The notes under the pieces were generated by a model. That model saw only the letters and a list, made by a program, of their open reading frames with translations, had not been told where the DNA came from and made no database searches. Source: Limisphaerales bacterium (GTDB lineage: Bacteria > Verrucomicrobiota > Verrucomicrobiia > Limisphaerales > UBA1100). Taken from it: DNA of 64,000 nt. Location of the stretch: positions 82,746 to 146,745 of the forward strand of contig JACNJL010000026.1 in NCBI GenBank assembly GCA_014382585.1, written 5' to 3'. The translations under genes were made by a program, and so were the position numbers. Of the stretch, positions 38,296-47,536 are shown piece after piece (within the stretch, counting starts at the first letter, position 1; each line of letters opens with the position of its first letter).

Positions 38296-39721
38296 ACGCC
38301 AGTATCTCCTTCACGATTTTGCCCGGTTGGCCGTCGGTCAGGGTTTGTTCTTGGCCGGCGCGTTTGTAGGTGAGCTGTTCGTGGTTGAGGCCGAACAGGT
38401 GCAGGAGGGTGGCGTGGTAATCGTAATGGTTGACTGTATCCTGCACAGCGCGGTGGCCCCATTCGTCGGTGGCGCCGTGGATGTGTCCGGGCTTGAAGCC
38501 GCCGCCGGCGAGCCACATGGAAAAGCCGTAGGTGTTGTGGTCGCGGCCGGGACTTTTCTCGTTTTGCACCACGGGTAGGCGCCCCATTTCGCCGCCCCAA
38601 TGGACGACTGTGCTGTCGAGCAGCCCGCGGCCCTTGAGATCTTTGATGAGCGCGGCGATGGGCCGATCGATTTTCTTGCAGGACGCGGGCAGGGCGTTGG
38701 TGATGTTACCGTGGTGATCCCAGTATTGGTTCTTGGTGAACACCTGCACGAACCGCACGCCGGCCTCCACCAATCGTCGGGCGATCAGGCAGCGCGTACC
38801 GAAATCTTTGGTGGCCGGATCATCGATACCGTACAGCTGCTTGGTGGCCTCGCTTTCGCCGGAGATATCCATGACCTCCGCCGCGGCAGTCTGCATGCGG
38901 GCCGCCAGCTCGAAGCTGGCAATGCGTGCCTCGAGGTCCAGTTCGCCGCCAGAGGGGTCGCCATTCAGTTCGCTAAGGAATTCCAGAAAATTTTCCTGTG
39001 GCTTGCCGCGCAGGGCGGGCGGCGGATCGAGATTGAGAATGCGCGGTTCGCGGGCGCGGACGACTGTGCCTTGGTACAGGCTGGGCAGCCAGCCGGGCGA
39101 CCAGTTCAACACGCCCAGCACGGGGATGTTCACCGGATCGCGCAGTACCATGTAGGCGGGCAGGTTTTGGTTTTCCGTGCCGAGCCCGTAGGTGAGCCAG
39201 CTGCCGAGCGACGGTCGGCCGTCGGTGGTGCGGCCGCTGTTCATCGCGTGGATGGACTGACCGTGATTGTTCACGCCGGTGTGCATGCTGCGAATGAGGC
39301 AGAGCTCATCAGCCACCTCGCCAAAGCCGGGTACGAGTTCGCTGAAGTCCATGCCGCATTGGCCGTGTTGCTTGAACTTCCATTTACTGGCGAGCACCTT
39401 GCTGCTCGCCTGAGCGGCGTTGTCGTACTTGATCTTCTCCGGGAAATCGCGCCCGTCCCACTCATCGAGCTGGGGCTTAGGATCGCAAATATCCATCTGG
39501 CTCGGGCCGCCTTGCATGAAGCAGGAAATCATCGCCTTGGCGCGCGGAGCGTGATGCGGTTGCTTGGGCAATAAGGTATGCGCGGCGGATCCCAGATCCG
39601 GCTTCACCGGTTTGGCCAGCAGCCCCTCGCGCTGTAACAGCCACGTCAACGCCACGCCCCCGATCCCCATCGCATTCTGCGCGAGGAAATGTCGGCGGGT
39701 GGATGGGGAGGGAGAGGTCAT
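38294..39721 (-). CDS. DUF1501 family protein, Tat-exported (second copy)
   Basis: The ATG at 39721 gives 475 residues with a Tat-type signal (RRHFLAQNAMGIGG). The frame upstream of it runs through an intergenic repeat and is not coding. Motifs parallel the downstream paralogue: KAMISCFMQGGPSQMDICDPKP, GSWLTYGLGTENQNLPAYMV and VVHWGGEMGRLPVVQN. Many segments are near-identical between the two, consistent with tandem duplication. The partner DUF1549/DUF1553 gene lies directly upstream across repeat copy B. Confidence 0.92.
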   Translation of the reverse strand: MTSPSPSTRRHFLAQNAMGIGGVALTWLLQREGLLAKPVKPDLGSAAHTLLPKQPHHAPRAKAMISCFMQGGPSQMDICDPKPQLDEWDGRDFPEKIKYDNAAQASSKVLASKWKFKQHGQCGMDFSELVPGFGEVADELCLIRSMHTGVNNHGQSIHAMNSGRTTDGRPSLGSWLTYGLGTENQNLPAYMVLRDPVNIPVLGVLNWSPGWLPSLYQGTVVRAREPRILNLDPPPALRGKPQENFLEFLSELNGDPSGGELDLEARIASFELAARMQTAAAEVMDISGESEATKQLYGIDDPATKDFGTRCLIARRLVEAGVRFVQVFTKNQYWDHHGNITNALPASCKKIDRPIAALIKDLKGRGLLDSTVVHWGGEMGRLPVVQNEKSPGRDHNTYGFSMWLAGGGFKPGHIHGATDEWGHRAVQDTVNHYDYHATLLHLFGLNHEQLTYKRAGQEQTLTDGQPGKIVKEILA

Positions 39722-39743
39722 GGGTGATTTGGGGTTGCGGGGG

Positions 39744-39850
39744 AAATGTCCAAGGACCAAGGGCCAAGGCCCAAGGAATTCACAATCACCAAGGCCCAAA
39801 TTTGGGAATTGGTCATTCCTTGGTTCTTGGTCATTGGGCAATGGGTCATT
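39744..39850. repeat. Dispersed CCAATGACC-type hairpin repeat, copy B
   Basis: The left arm AATGTCCAAGGACCAAGG is almost identical to copy A. The right arm holds TTGGTCATT, TTGGTCATTGGG and GGGTCATT. It fills the gap between the DUF1553 and DUF1501 genes. Confidence 0.75.
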
Positions 39851-39856
39851 TCAACA

Positions 39857-42520
39857 TCATTCCACATACACAAAATTATTTGCACTCATCAGCGCCTGGC
39901 AATAGTTGGCCAGCGCGGTGAGTTCCGGGGTTTTGTCTTTGCGCTCCTTGAACACGGCGGTTTGGCGGTGGACAAATTCGCGCGACTTGGAGAGCTGCTC
40001 GGGCGTGGCGGCGCGGCCGAAGGCATGGTGCCAGCCGCCGGTGAGCTGGGCATCGAGATCGTCCTTGGCGGCGGCCTGCAAACGCTCGGCCATGGCGCGG
40101 CTTTGGCTGATGACAAAGGCGTTGTTCATGAAGATCAATGCTTGCGGCGCCACGGTAGAGACGGGGCGCTTGGCGCAGTTGGGCTCCATGGCGGGCGCGT
40201 CGAAGGCTTCAAGGAAGGAGAGCTTGCGCGTGCGGCGCACTTGTACGTAGAGGCTGCGGCGATGTTGCGCGCCTTGAAGATCGACCGCCTTGCCGGGCTT
40301 GCGTTCGCCGTCGAGGTTTTCCTTGCCGATGATGAACTGGCCGACCTCATCCTCCATCACCGGCACGGGCTTGCCGCCTAGGCGCAGACTGATCTGGCCG
40401 CTGAGTGCCAGCATCGCATCCCGAATGGTCTCGGCTTCCATGCGGCGGACGTTCATGCGGCCGAGCAGACGGTTGTCCGGATCGATGGCATCCTGCTTGG
40501 CGGTGCGGCGGGAAACCTGTTGGTAGGCTTGGCTGGTCATGATGAGTTTGTGCAGTCGCTTGAGGCGCCAGCCGTGTTGCATGAAATCAGCGGCGAGCCA
40601 GTCGAGCAGCTCAGGGTGGCTGGGCAGTTCGCCCAATCGGCCAAAATCGCCGGGCGTATCGACGATGCCTCGGCCGAAGTGATGCAGCCAAAAGCGGTTC
40701 ACCAAAACGCGCGCGGTGAGCGGATGTTTGCCGCTGGTGAGATGCTGAGCAAAGGCCGTGCGGCGGCCGGTGGAGGGCAGGGCGGGATTATTTTCGGCAA
40801 AGCTGGGCGCGGACACGACGGTGAGGCCGGCGGGGGGCACGGCGTCTTTGGGTTGATCGTGGTTGCCACGGAAAAACACGTGCGTGGTTGGCGGCGTGCC
40901 GGCCGGCTCGGTGAGTGCGCGGATGAAAGGCTCCTCCGGCTTGGTGGCGCGGATGTCGCTCGCCTTTTTGGCCATCGCATCGAGCACCTTCTTGCTGAGG
41001 GCCTCCTTGAAAAACTGGATGCGTTTATCAATGCGCTTCAATTCGGCGGCCGCCTTCTCGTCATCTTTTTTATCGGCAAACTTTTTCCGCTCAGTGTTGA
41101 GCTTGCTGATTTCGCCGTTGTATTCGCGGTCGTAGAGATACAGCGAACCGGCGCTGATCTGCCGCACGCTCGGGTATTTTTTTAGAATGGCATTCTGCGG
41201 GTCGGTGCGTTTCTTGGAGCGATAGGCTTCGCGCAGTTCGGCGCGATCCTTCTCTGGCACAGCCTCGAGTTTCCATGTGAGCGTGCGCTCGATGAAGAAC
41301 TCAACCTTCTTTTGGCGCTCGGCATCCGCCTTCTTGGCCTCAGCCTCGATCTCGGCGGCCTTGTTGCGGTCGGCATCGGTGTAGAGCGTGATGCGGCGGC
41401 TGTTGGGGACGCGCCAACTCTTGGGGTTAAGGCCCGGCTCGAAGATGGCGCGCAGTTGGTAGTAATCTTTTTGCGGGATCGGATCGTAACGATGGTCGTG
41501 GCATTGCGCGCAGCCGACGGTGAGGCCCATGAGCGAGCTGGACACAATCTTGAGGGTCTCGGCCATCACCTGATTGCGGGCGTCATTATTGTTGGCCGTG
41601 CCCGTGCCGTCCGGCGCCATGCGGAGGTAGCCGGTGGCGGTGAGCTTGTCGATTTGGTCAGGCTGCAGCTCGGTATGCGGCGGCTTCACCATCTCGTCAC
41701 CGGCGAGTTGTTCGTGAATAAACTGGTCCCACGGCAAATCCTTGTTGAAGGCGTTGACGACATAATCGCGATAACGCCAGGCCCACGCGCGTTCGGTGTC
41801 TTTCTCGTTGTACCCCTCCGAGTCGGCATAGCCCGCCACATCCAGCCAATGCCGGCCCCAGCGCACGCCGTACTGCGGCGAGGAGAGCAGGCGATCGATC
41901 AGCTTGGCGTAGGCGTCGGGCGATGGGTCGGCAATGAAATTTTTGGTTTCCTCCGGTGTGGGCGGCAGACCGGTAAGATCCACGGTGGCGCGGCGGATCA
42001 ACGTGGCCTTGTCCGCGGCAGCGGAGAAGCTCAAGCCCTCCGCGTGCAGGCGTCGCAGTAGAAACGCATCGACCGGATGTTTCGCGCCCTCGGGCACCTT
42101 GGGATTTTGAATCGGCTGAAATGCCCAGAAGCTGCGTTCTTCCGCCGTGATACCCACGGCATCGGGATCCCCCGGCTCCGGTCGCGCCGTCTTGGCGCCT
42201 TGGGCAATCCATTCGCGGATCAGGGCGATCTCTTCGGCTGCCAGCTTCGCCTTTTCCTTCGGCATCTTGCCGGACTGAACCATCTGGAACAGCCGGCTTT
42301 CCTCCGGCTTGCCTTCGACGATGGCGGGCCCGTGCTCGCCGCCTTCCAGCAACAACCGTCGCAACCGCACATCGAGGTCGCCGCGTTCCCGCCCGTCTTC
42401 CCCGTGGCAATGGAAACAATGCGCCTTGAGAATCGGCCGGATGTCTTTTTCAAAAAACACTGGTCCCGCCGCGTGTGTTACGCCTGTGCCGAGAATTAAT
42501 ATTGCAATGATGGCCCTCAT
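39857..42520 (-). CDS. DUF1549/DUF1553 protein with N-terminal cytochrome c (PSCyt1-type)
   Basis: 887 residues from the ATG at 42520. A signal peptide (about 1-18, GVTHAAG) precedes a planctomycete cytochrome c domain with one haem site CFHCH (about 36-40) and the distal Met in GKMPKEK. DUF1549 (about 140-360, DLTGLPPTPEE, RWGRHWLDVAGYADSEG) and DUF1553 (about 600-860, LVNRFWLHHFGRGIVDTPGDFG) follow, separated by a charged helical region. It was probably transcribed with the two DUF1501 genes and probably works with them outside the cytoplasm. The catalytic role is not established. Confidence 0.93.
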   Translation of the reverse strand: MRAIIAILILGTGVTHAAGPVFFEKDIRPILKAHCFHCHGEDGRERGDLDVRLRRLLLEGGEHGPAIVEGKPEESRLFQMVQSGKMPKEKAKLAAEEIALIREWIAQGAKTARPEPGDPDAVGITAEERSFWAFQPIQNPKVPEGAKHPVDAFLLRRLHAEGLSFSAAADKATLIRRATVDLTGLPPTPEETKNFIADPSPDAYAKLIDRLLSSPQYGVRWGRHWLDVAGYADSEGYNEKDTERAWAWRYRDYVVNAFNKDLPWDQFIHEQLAGDEMVKPPHTELQPDQIDKLTATGYLRMAPDGTGTANNNDARNQVMAETLKIVSSSLMGLTVGCAQCHDHRYDPIPQKDYYQLRAIFEPGLNPKSWRVPNSRRITLYTDADRNKAAEIEAEAKKADAERQKKVEFFIERTLTWKLEAVPEKDRAELREAYRSKKRTDPQNAILKKYPSVRQISAGSLYLYDREYNGEISKLNTERKKFADKKDDEKAAAELKRIDKRIQFFKEALSKKVLDAMAKKASDIRATKPEEPFIRALTEPAGTPPTTHVFFRGNHDQPKDAVPPAGLTVVSAPSFAENNPALPSTGRRTAFAQHLTSGKHPLTARVLVNRFWLHHFGRGIVDTPGDFGRLGELPSHPELLDWLAADFMQHGWRLKRLHKLIMTSQAYQQVSRRTAKQDAIDPDNRLLGRMNVRRMEAETIRDAMLALSGQISLRLGGKPVPVMEDEVGQFIIGKENLDGERKPGKAVDLQGAQHRRSLYVQVRRTRKLSFLEAFDAPAMEPNCAKRPVSTVAPQALIFMNNAFVISQSRAMAERLQAAAKDDLDAQLTGGWHHAFGRAATPEQLSKSREFVHRQTAVFKERKDKTPELTALANYCQALMSANNFVYVE

Positions 42521-42630
42521 CAATCTGCGGTTTTGACTCTAAACAATGCGGGCGCATTCGGCAAGGTTCTGAAATAAACGGTTGAATTTTAGAATGGACA
42601 ACGGTGAGGGAGCGTTGGATTTTTATCCGG

Positions 42631-44046
42631 ATGAAATCGCGCATATTGTTCCTTGTGTCGCTGTGTGTTTTCCAGACAATTTCCGCTGCACCCACATGGA
42701 AGGCCGCCGTGGCCAAGGCGGTGATCACGCCGGATAAGCCATTGTGGATGGCTGGTTACGCTTCGCGTAAATCCGGTGCGGAGGGGAAGTTGCAGGATCT
42801 TTTTGCCAAGGCATTGATGGTGGAGGATCCCTCAGGGGAACGGATGGTCATCGTCACGCTGGATCTCATTGGTGTGCCGCGGCCGTTTCGGTTGGCGATG
42901 GAAAAGGCGGCGCTCGCAAAGTTCAAGTTGCCGACGTCGCATTTGTTACTCAACGCTTCGCACACGCACAGCGGTCCAATGATTCGTGTCGTGCGGCCCA
43001 TTGGCAAAGGTGCACTCATCCGGCCGGCGACGGCTTCTTACGATAACATTCCCGCCGCCCAACAAGCCCGGCGCGTGGCGGAGACGCTCGCGTATATGGA
43101 AGAGCTGCAAACCACGGTGCTCGGGCTTGTCGGCGATTGCATAAAAAACCCTCAACCCGTGAAACTTGCTTATAGTCATGCGCGGTGCGGGTTTGCGATG
43201 AATCGGCGCTTGCCGGTGAAAGACGGTTTTCGCAACAGCCCAAATCCCGCCGGCCCGGTGGATCACGATGTGCCCGTGCTGCAGGTGCGCAGCCTGAACG
43301 GCAAGTTGCTGGGAATTTTATTTGGCTACGCCTGCCACAACACCACCACCGGGACGATGAAATTTAATGGCGATTACGCCGGTTGGGCGCAGGAGTATTT
43401 GGAGGCGGACAATCCTGGCGCGGTGGCGCTCTTTATCACCGGCTGCGGGGCCGATCAAAATCCCTATCCGCGCGGCACCATCGAGTTAGCCAAAAAACAC
43501 GGCCGCTCACTGGCCACCGCCGTGGAGGCCGGGCTCATTGCGAATCCCAAATCCCTCACCGGTTCACTGCGCGCGGCGCTGGCATATCAGGATATTGATT
43601 ACTCCAAACACCCCACCCGCCCCGAGCTGGAGGCTCGAGCCAGGAGCTCCAATCGTTACGACAAACGCTACGCCGAGACGCTGCTGCAAATCCTCGACGC
43701 CGAAGGCGCGTTGCCAAAGCATTACCCCGTGCCCGTACAGGTCATTCGTTTCGGCGACCAACTTACGATGGTGACGATGGGGGGCGAAGTGGCGGTCGAC
43801 TATTCACTGCGCCTCAAGCGCGAACTCGGCAAAGGCCGCGCAGTGTGGGTGGCCGGTTATTCCAATGACGTGATGACGTACATCCCCAGCTTGCGCGTGT
43901 TGACCGAAGGCGGCTATGAAGGGGGCGGTGCCATGCGCTACGTCCGCAGCAATCCGCACCCCAGTCACTGGGCCCAAAGCATTGAAAAACGGCTGGTGGA
44001 CCGCATCCATTTGCTGGATCGAAAACTCACCGACGCGCGCGAGTAA
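42631..44046 (+). CDS. Secreted neutral/alkaline ceramidase-like hydrolase
   Basis: The ATG at 42631 gives 471 residues with a signal peptide ending TISAAPTW; the frame extends 9 codons further. The N-terminal region matches the neutral ceramidase N-domain: AAVAKAVITPDKPLWMAGYASR, MVIVTLDLIGVPR and LNASHTHSGP, the last carrying the nucleophilic-Ser motif. VAGYSNDVMTYIPSLRVLTEGGYEGG is also typical. The family hydrolyses amide bonds of ceramides or other lipids; many PVC homologues are untested. Divergent from the DUF1549 gene. Confidence 0.88.
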   Translation: MKSRILFLVSLCVFQTISAAPTWKAAVAKAVITPDKPLWMAGYASRKSGAEGKLQDLFAKALMVEDPSGERMVIVTLDLIGVPRPFRLAMEKAALAKFKLPTSHLLLNASHTHSGPMIRVVRPIGKGALIRPATASYDNIPAAQQARRVAETLAYMEELQTTVLGLVGDCIKNPQPVKLAYSHARCGFAMNRRLPVKDGFRNSPNPAGPVDHDVPVLQVRSLNGKLLGILFGYACHNTTTGTMKFNGDYAGWAQEYLEADNPGAVALFITGCGADQNPYPRGTIELAKKHGRSLATAVEAGLIANPKSLTGSLRAALAYQDIDYSKHPTRPELEARARSSNRYDKRYAETLLQILDAEGALPKHYPVPVQVIRFGDQLTMVTMGGEVAVDYSLRLKRELGKGRAVWVAGYSNDVMTYIPSLRVLTEGGYEGGGAMRYVRSNPHPSHWAQSIEKRLVDRIHLLDRKLTDARE

Positions 44047-44137
44047 AATCTTGCCGAAAAGATTGTCCGTGATAGGATGAGCGGGAGGAGTTGGGCGGCA
44101 CTTCTTGCTTAGCCTCGCTTCCAAAACACATTTTGTA

Positions 44138-44770
44138 ATGCCGCCTCCCCCACAACCTGGAGCCGCACCGCCTCAAAAAAAGGCAACCGTGCGCATTGGC
44201 CTCCCGCCCAAACCAGACGCCAAGCAAACCATTCGCATCAGCCTACCCGGCCGAGGGGGCGCAGCAGCAGCACCCGTTCCGGCCGCTGCACCTGCGCCCG
44301 TCCCTGCTGCAGCACCTGCGCCAATGCCGGGGGCTCCTGCGCCCGCGATGGATCAGGGGGTTCCCACTTCCGGCACCGCCCCGATGCCCGCTGCCGCTCC
44401 GATGCCCGCTGCCGCTCCGATGCCCGCTGCCGCTCCGATGCCCGCTGCCGCTCCGATGCCCGCTGCCGCTCCGATGCCCGCTGCCGCTCCGATGCCCGCT
44501 GCCGCTCCGATGCCCGCTGTAGGGCCCGGCGTGGATACAACCCCACCGGGTGCCCCGCCAGCCGGTGCGCCCGCACCTTCGCCAATGCCCGGCGCGGCAC
44601 CTGATATGGGGGCAATGTATCCGGCGGTTAATCCGGCTATGGCTCCCAGTGCGGCACCTGTCTCGATGGGCGCTGCCGGCCCCGATAAGGTGGAAATCAT
44701 TCTTGCCGTCGTTGCCTTTCTCGTTACCGTCGGCTGCGTCGTTGTGCTCGCGATGATGAAAGTGGAATAA
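44138..44770 (+). CDS. Pro/Ala-rich repeat protein with C-terminal membrane anchor
   Basis: 210 residues from ATG 44138. A basic N-terminus (QKKATVRIGLPPKP and KQTIRISLPG) is followed by a long Ala/Pro/Met region with PMPAAA repeated seven times. A single membrane helix lies near the C-terminus (VEIILAVVAFLVTVGCVVVLAMM). There is no signal peptide, so it should be tail-anchored with the repeat region in the cytoplasm. No family recognised. Upstream of trxA by 45 bases. Confidence 0.75.
   Translation: MPPPPQPGAAPPQKKATVRIGLPPKPDAKQTIRISLPGRGGAAAAPVPAAAPAPVPAAAPAPMPGAPAPAMDQGVPTSGTAPMPAAAPMPAAAPMPAAAPMPAAAPMPAAAPMPAAAPMPAAAPMPAVGPGVDTTPPGAPPAGAPAPSPMPGAAPDMGAMYPAVNPAMAPSAAPVSMGAAGPDKVEIILAVVAFLVTVGCVVVLAMMKVE
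44386..44516. repeat. 18-base tandem repeat in the Pro/Ala-rich gene
   Basis: Seven consecutive copies of an 18-base unit (CCGATGCCCGCTGCCGCT) are nearly identical at DNA level, encoding PMPAAA. In-frame expansion or contraction is possible. Confidence 0.9.
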
Positions 44771-44815
44771 AAATCCGCTTCCCCTTGCGACCTTGCCCGT
44801 TTAACCTCCGCGCCT

Positions 44816-45157
44816 ATGGCTTCTGAAAACGTAATTGTTGTGAGCGCAGATAACTTCGAATCCGAAGTGCTGCAAAGTGATGTCCCCGTGTTCGTGGATT
44901 TCTGGGCACCGTGGTGCGGGCCGTGCAAAATGCTTGGGCCGGTGATTGATCAACTGGCCGACGAGTACGCCGGCAAGGCGAAGGTGGCGAAGATTGATAT
45001 CGAGACGGACGACGCCACCAAACAGCTCGCCGTGACGCACGGCGTGAACGGCATCCCGGCGTTGATGATGTTTAAAGGCGGCGAAAAGGTCGGGGAACTG
45101 ATCGGGGGCCAACCCAAACCCGCGCTGGTCGGCATGATCGACAACGCCCTCGCCTAA
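44816..45157 (+). CDS. trxA: Thioredoxin
   Basis: 113 residues, standard size. The redox site is WCGPC (33-37) after VFVDFWAP; the cis-Pro is in NGIPALMMF, and FKGGEKVGELIGG completes the fold. A cytoplasmic disulfide reductant. It lies 19 bases before a class V aminotransferase, a spacing that suggests co-transcription and perhaps reduction of a persulfide or disulfide on that enzyme. Confidence 0.97.
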   Translation: MASENVIVVSADNFESEVLQSDVPVFVDFWAPWCGPCKMLGPVIDQLADEYAGKAKVAKIDIETDDATKQLAVTHGVNGIPALMMFKGGEKVGELIGGQPKPALVGMIDNALA

Positions 45158-45176
45158 CTTCAACGGCATCAAAGGG

Positions 45177-46313
45177 GTGAACCTCCCCGAGCTTCAAAAC
45201 GACGAAGCGCTGCGACAGCGCGAATTTCCCGTATGCACGGACAAGGTTTACTTGGCCCACGCCGGGGTGTCGCCGGTGCCGGCGTGCGTGGAACGCGCGG
45301 TGGCGGCCGCCGTTAGCGCTGCTGCACGGGAAGATCAGGAAGAGGGTTTGGGCGCTTTGCTCCGTCAAACCCGCACGCGCGCCAGCGAATTGCTGGGAGC
45401 TGATCCCTCCGAAGTGGCGCTGTTAGGGCCCACCACCGCCGGTCTCAGTGCCGTGGCGGCGGGGCTGGATTGGCAGGCGGGCGATGAGGTGCTGATTTAT
45501 CAGGACGACTTTCCGGTGAACGTCTACCCGTGGTTGGCGCTGGAAACGCGCGGCGTGACGGTGCGACGTTTGCAAACGCCCGCGCTGGGGCAGATCACGC
45601 CGGAGTTGGTGCTGGCACAACTCACGGACAAAACTCGCCTCGTCGCGCTGGCTTCGTGTCATTTCGTTTCCGGCTGGCGTATTGACCACGATGCCATTGG
45701 GCGCGAACTGCGCGCGCGCGATATTTTGTTTTGCCTCGACGCCATCCAGACGCTCGGCGCGTTTCCCACCACTGTGGAGCACGTGGACTTCCTTGCCGCC
45801 GATGCCCACAAGTGGCTGCTCGGCCCGTGCGCGGCCGGTGTGTTTTATGTGCGGCGTGATTTGCAGGATCGCCTCGCGCCGCAGGCCTTTGGCTGGAACA
45901 ACGTGCGCTGCCCCGGTTACGTCGCGCAGGAGCAAATGACCCTCCGCACCGATGCCCGCCGTTACGAGGCTGGTAGCTTCAACATCCTCGGCATCACCGG
46001 CCTCAATGCCGCGCTCGGGCTGCTGCTCGAAGTGGGCATCGACACCATTGCCGCCGACCTCACCACCAAGCGCGCGTGGCTCGTTGACGCACTGCGCGCG
46101 AAGGATTTTGAAATACTTTTCCCCGAGGCCCAAGCCGGCATCACCTCCTGCTCGCGCGAAGGTACGGAAATGAAAGCGCTTGGCGAAACACTTGCTGCCG
46201 AAAACATCGTCGCCTCCGTCCGCACCGAACGCAGCGGCCGCGATTACCTTCGCTTCTCGCCGCATTTTTACAACACCCCCGCCGAGCTGGAACGCGCGGT
46301 GGCGTTGCTTTAA
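45177..46313 (+). CDS. Class V aminotransferase, cysteine desulfurase-like
   Basis: 378 residues from a GTG. The PLP fold is shown by LGPTTAGLSAVAAGL, CLDAIQTLGAFP (PLP Asp) and FLAADAHKWLLGPCAAGVFYV, where the Lys after His forms the Schiff base. The class includes SufS/IscS, isopenicillin epimerase-like and selenocysteine lyases. I see no scaffold genes nearby, so the exact reaction is open. The stop is followed by repeat copy C. Confidence 0.85.
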   Translation: MNLPELQNDEALRQREFPVCTDKVYLAHAGVSPVPACVERAVAAAVSAAAREDQEEGLGALLRQTRTRASELLGADPSEVALLGPTTAGLSAVAAGLDWQAGDEVLIYQDDFPVNVYPWLALETRGVTVRRLQTPALGQITPELVLAQLTDKTRLVALASCHFVSGWRIDHDAIGRELRARDILFCLDAIQTLGAFPTTVEHVDFLAADAHKWLLGPCAAGVFYVRRDLQDRLAPQAFGWNNVRCPGYVAQEQMTLRTDARRYEAGSFNILGITGLNAALGLLLEVGIDTIAADLTTKRAWLVDALRAKDFEILFPEAQAGITSCSREGTEMKALGETLAAENIVASVRTERSGRDYLRFSPHFYNTPAELERAVALL

Positions 46314-46317
46314 GAGT

Positions 46318-46420
46318 AATGAACAAGGGGTTTGCAAATGCCCAAGGTCCAATGAGCAGATCCCAAGGAAGCCCCAAATCATAAAAACCAAATTGGAGCA
46401 TGGGTTTTGGGACTTCCCTC
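46318..46420. repeat. Dispersed CCAATGACC-type hairpin repeat, copy C (diverged)
   Basis: The left arm AATGAACAAGGGG, AATGCCCAAGGTCCAATGAG, and the right arm TTGGAGCATGGGTTTTGGG resemble copy D. It starts 4 bases after the aminotransferase stop. Confidence 0.6.
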
Positions 46421-46465
46421 CACGGGCTTCTTGTCAAAAAGGCTGGATAAATGTAGATTCAACCC

Positions 46466-47272
46466 ATGCGGCAAACCCTTCTTTTAATAGCAGCGGTGGC
46501 GATGGTGGGGTGTGGGAAGAAAACCACTCCGGCGGAACCTGAAACCAATGCCGAACCCGAGCCGGAAGCAAAGATTCCCACCAACGCTTTTGTCAACACG
46601 CTGGGGATGCCCTTCGTGCCGGTTCCGGGTACGGACGTTCAGTTTTGCATATGGGAAACGCGGGTGAAGGACTACGCGGCGTACGCCGCGGCGAATGCGG
46701 GGGTGGACGGGAGTTGGAAGCAACCTGAATTCAAGCAGACGGACACCCACCCAGTGGTGAATGTTAACTGGAATGATGCACAGGCATTTTGCGCATGGCT
46801 GACAAAAATGGAGTTGGCAGCGGAAAAAATCCAAGCTGGCCAGAAGTACCGTTTACCCACGGATGCGGAATGGAGCGTGGCAGTGGGTTTGACAGAGGAG
46901 CAAGGAAGCACCCCTGCTGAAAAGACCGAAAGAATACAGGGCGTGTATGTATGGGGTAATACGTGGCCACCGCCAAAGGGGGCGGGGAATTTCAACCTAG
47001 AGCAGAACTCGGACAAGTTTGAGAAAACCTCACCTGTTGGAAGTTTTGAGGTCAAATTGAATGGCCTTTATGATTTAAGTGGGAATGCATGGGAATTTTG
47101 TGAGGATTGGAGTGACCCAGAAGAGAAACAATTCCGAGTGATGCGAGGTGCATCTTGGGACAATTTCAGTCCCGGTGGTTTGTTATTGTCCTATCGTTAT
47201 TGGAACACTCCTGACTCTCGCTATATTACTTTCGGTTTTCGGTGTGTGTTGGCGGGTGGTTCCGGTAGGTGA
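46466..47272 (+). CDS. Formylglycine-generating-enzyme-like (SUMF1 domain) lipoprotein
   Basis: 268 residues. The signal peptide ends AAVAMVGCGKK, a good lipobox, followed by a Glu/Pro linker. The SUMF1/FGE-sulfatase domain spans about 45-265: LGMPFVPVPG, WETRVKDYAAYAAA, HPVVNVNWNDAQAFCAWLTK, YRLPTDAEW, NGLYDLSGNAWEFCEDW, VMRGASWDN and FGFRCVL. True FGE activates sulfatases; most bacterial relatives with this domain have unknown or binding roles. The second catalytic Cys of real FGE cannot be confirmed by eye. Confidence 0.87.
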   Translation: MRQTLLLIAAVAMVGCGKKTTPAEPETNAEPEPEAKIPTNAFVNTLGMPFVPVPGTDVQFCIWETRVKDYAAYAAANAGVDGSWKQPEFKQTDTHPVVNVNWNDAQAFCAWLTKMELAAEKIQAGQKYRLPTDAEWSVAVGLTEEQGSTPAEKTERIQGVYVWGNTWPPPKGAGNFNLEQNSDKFEKTSPVGSFEVKLNGLYDLSGNAWEFCEDWSDPEEKQFRVMRGASWDNFSPGGLLLSYRYWNTPDSRYITFGFRCVLAGGSGR

Positions 47273-47329
47273 GGTTGGCTTCGTTACCTTATGGCCTTGC
47301 CCCCTTGAACCTCAACCCTTCTAGGCGAG

Positions 47330-47398
47330 GGAAGCGAGCCTGCGAAAAATTTCCCCACGCCACGCCACAAAAAATCGTCTCATCAAGGACTCGCTTCC
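47330..47398. repeat. Inverted repeat GGAAGCGAG/CTCGCTTCC in intergenic spacer
   Basis: Exact 9-base arms at 47330-47338 and 47390-47398 enclose an A/C-rich 51-base loop. It is followed by GGGCACTCGCAGCGTGTCCC. I infer a remnant of another dispersed repeat family. Confidence 0.5.
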
Positions 47399-47484
47399 GC
47401 GCTTCTGTGGGCACTCGCAGCGTGTCCCTACTCAAATAGACCCTCCATCTGAGGGTTTTGGGCAATTAATGGACAACTCAATTC

Positions 47485-47517
47485 ACGCAAGGCTTGCGTC
47501 GGTTCCTTGCCTTGCGT
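47485..47517. promoter_or_regulatory. Inverted repeat just upstream of the carB half-gene
   Basis: ACGCAAGGC (47485-47493) and GCCTTGCGT (47509-47517) are exact inverted copies with a 15-base loop, ending 19 bases before the carB ATG. There is no T-run, so it is more likely a leader hairpin or operator than a terminator. Confidence 0.4.
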
Positions 47518-47536
47518 TTAACTGCCACGGCAATTT

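Noticed and set aside
39722..39841. N-terminal extension of the second DUF1501 protein
   Set aside because: The extra 40 codons lie in an intergenic hairpin repeat and precede a normal twin-arginine signal starting at ATG 39721.
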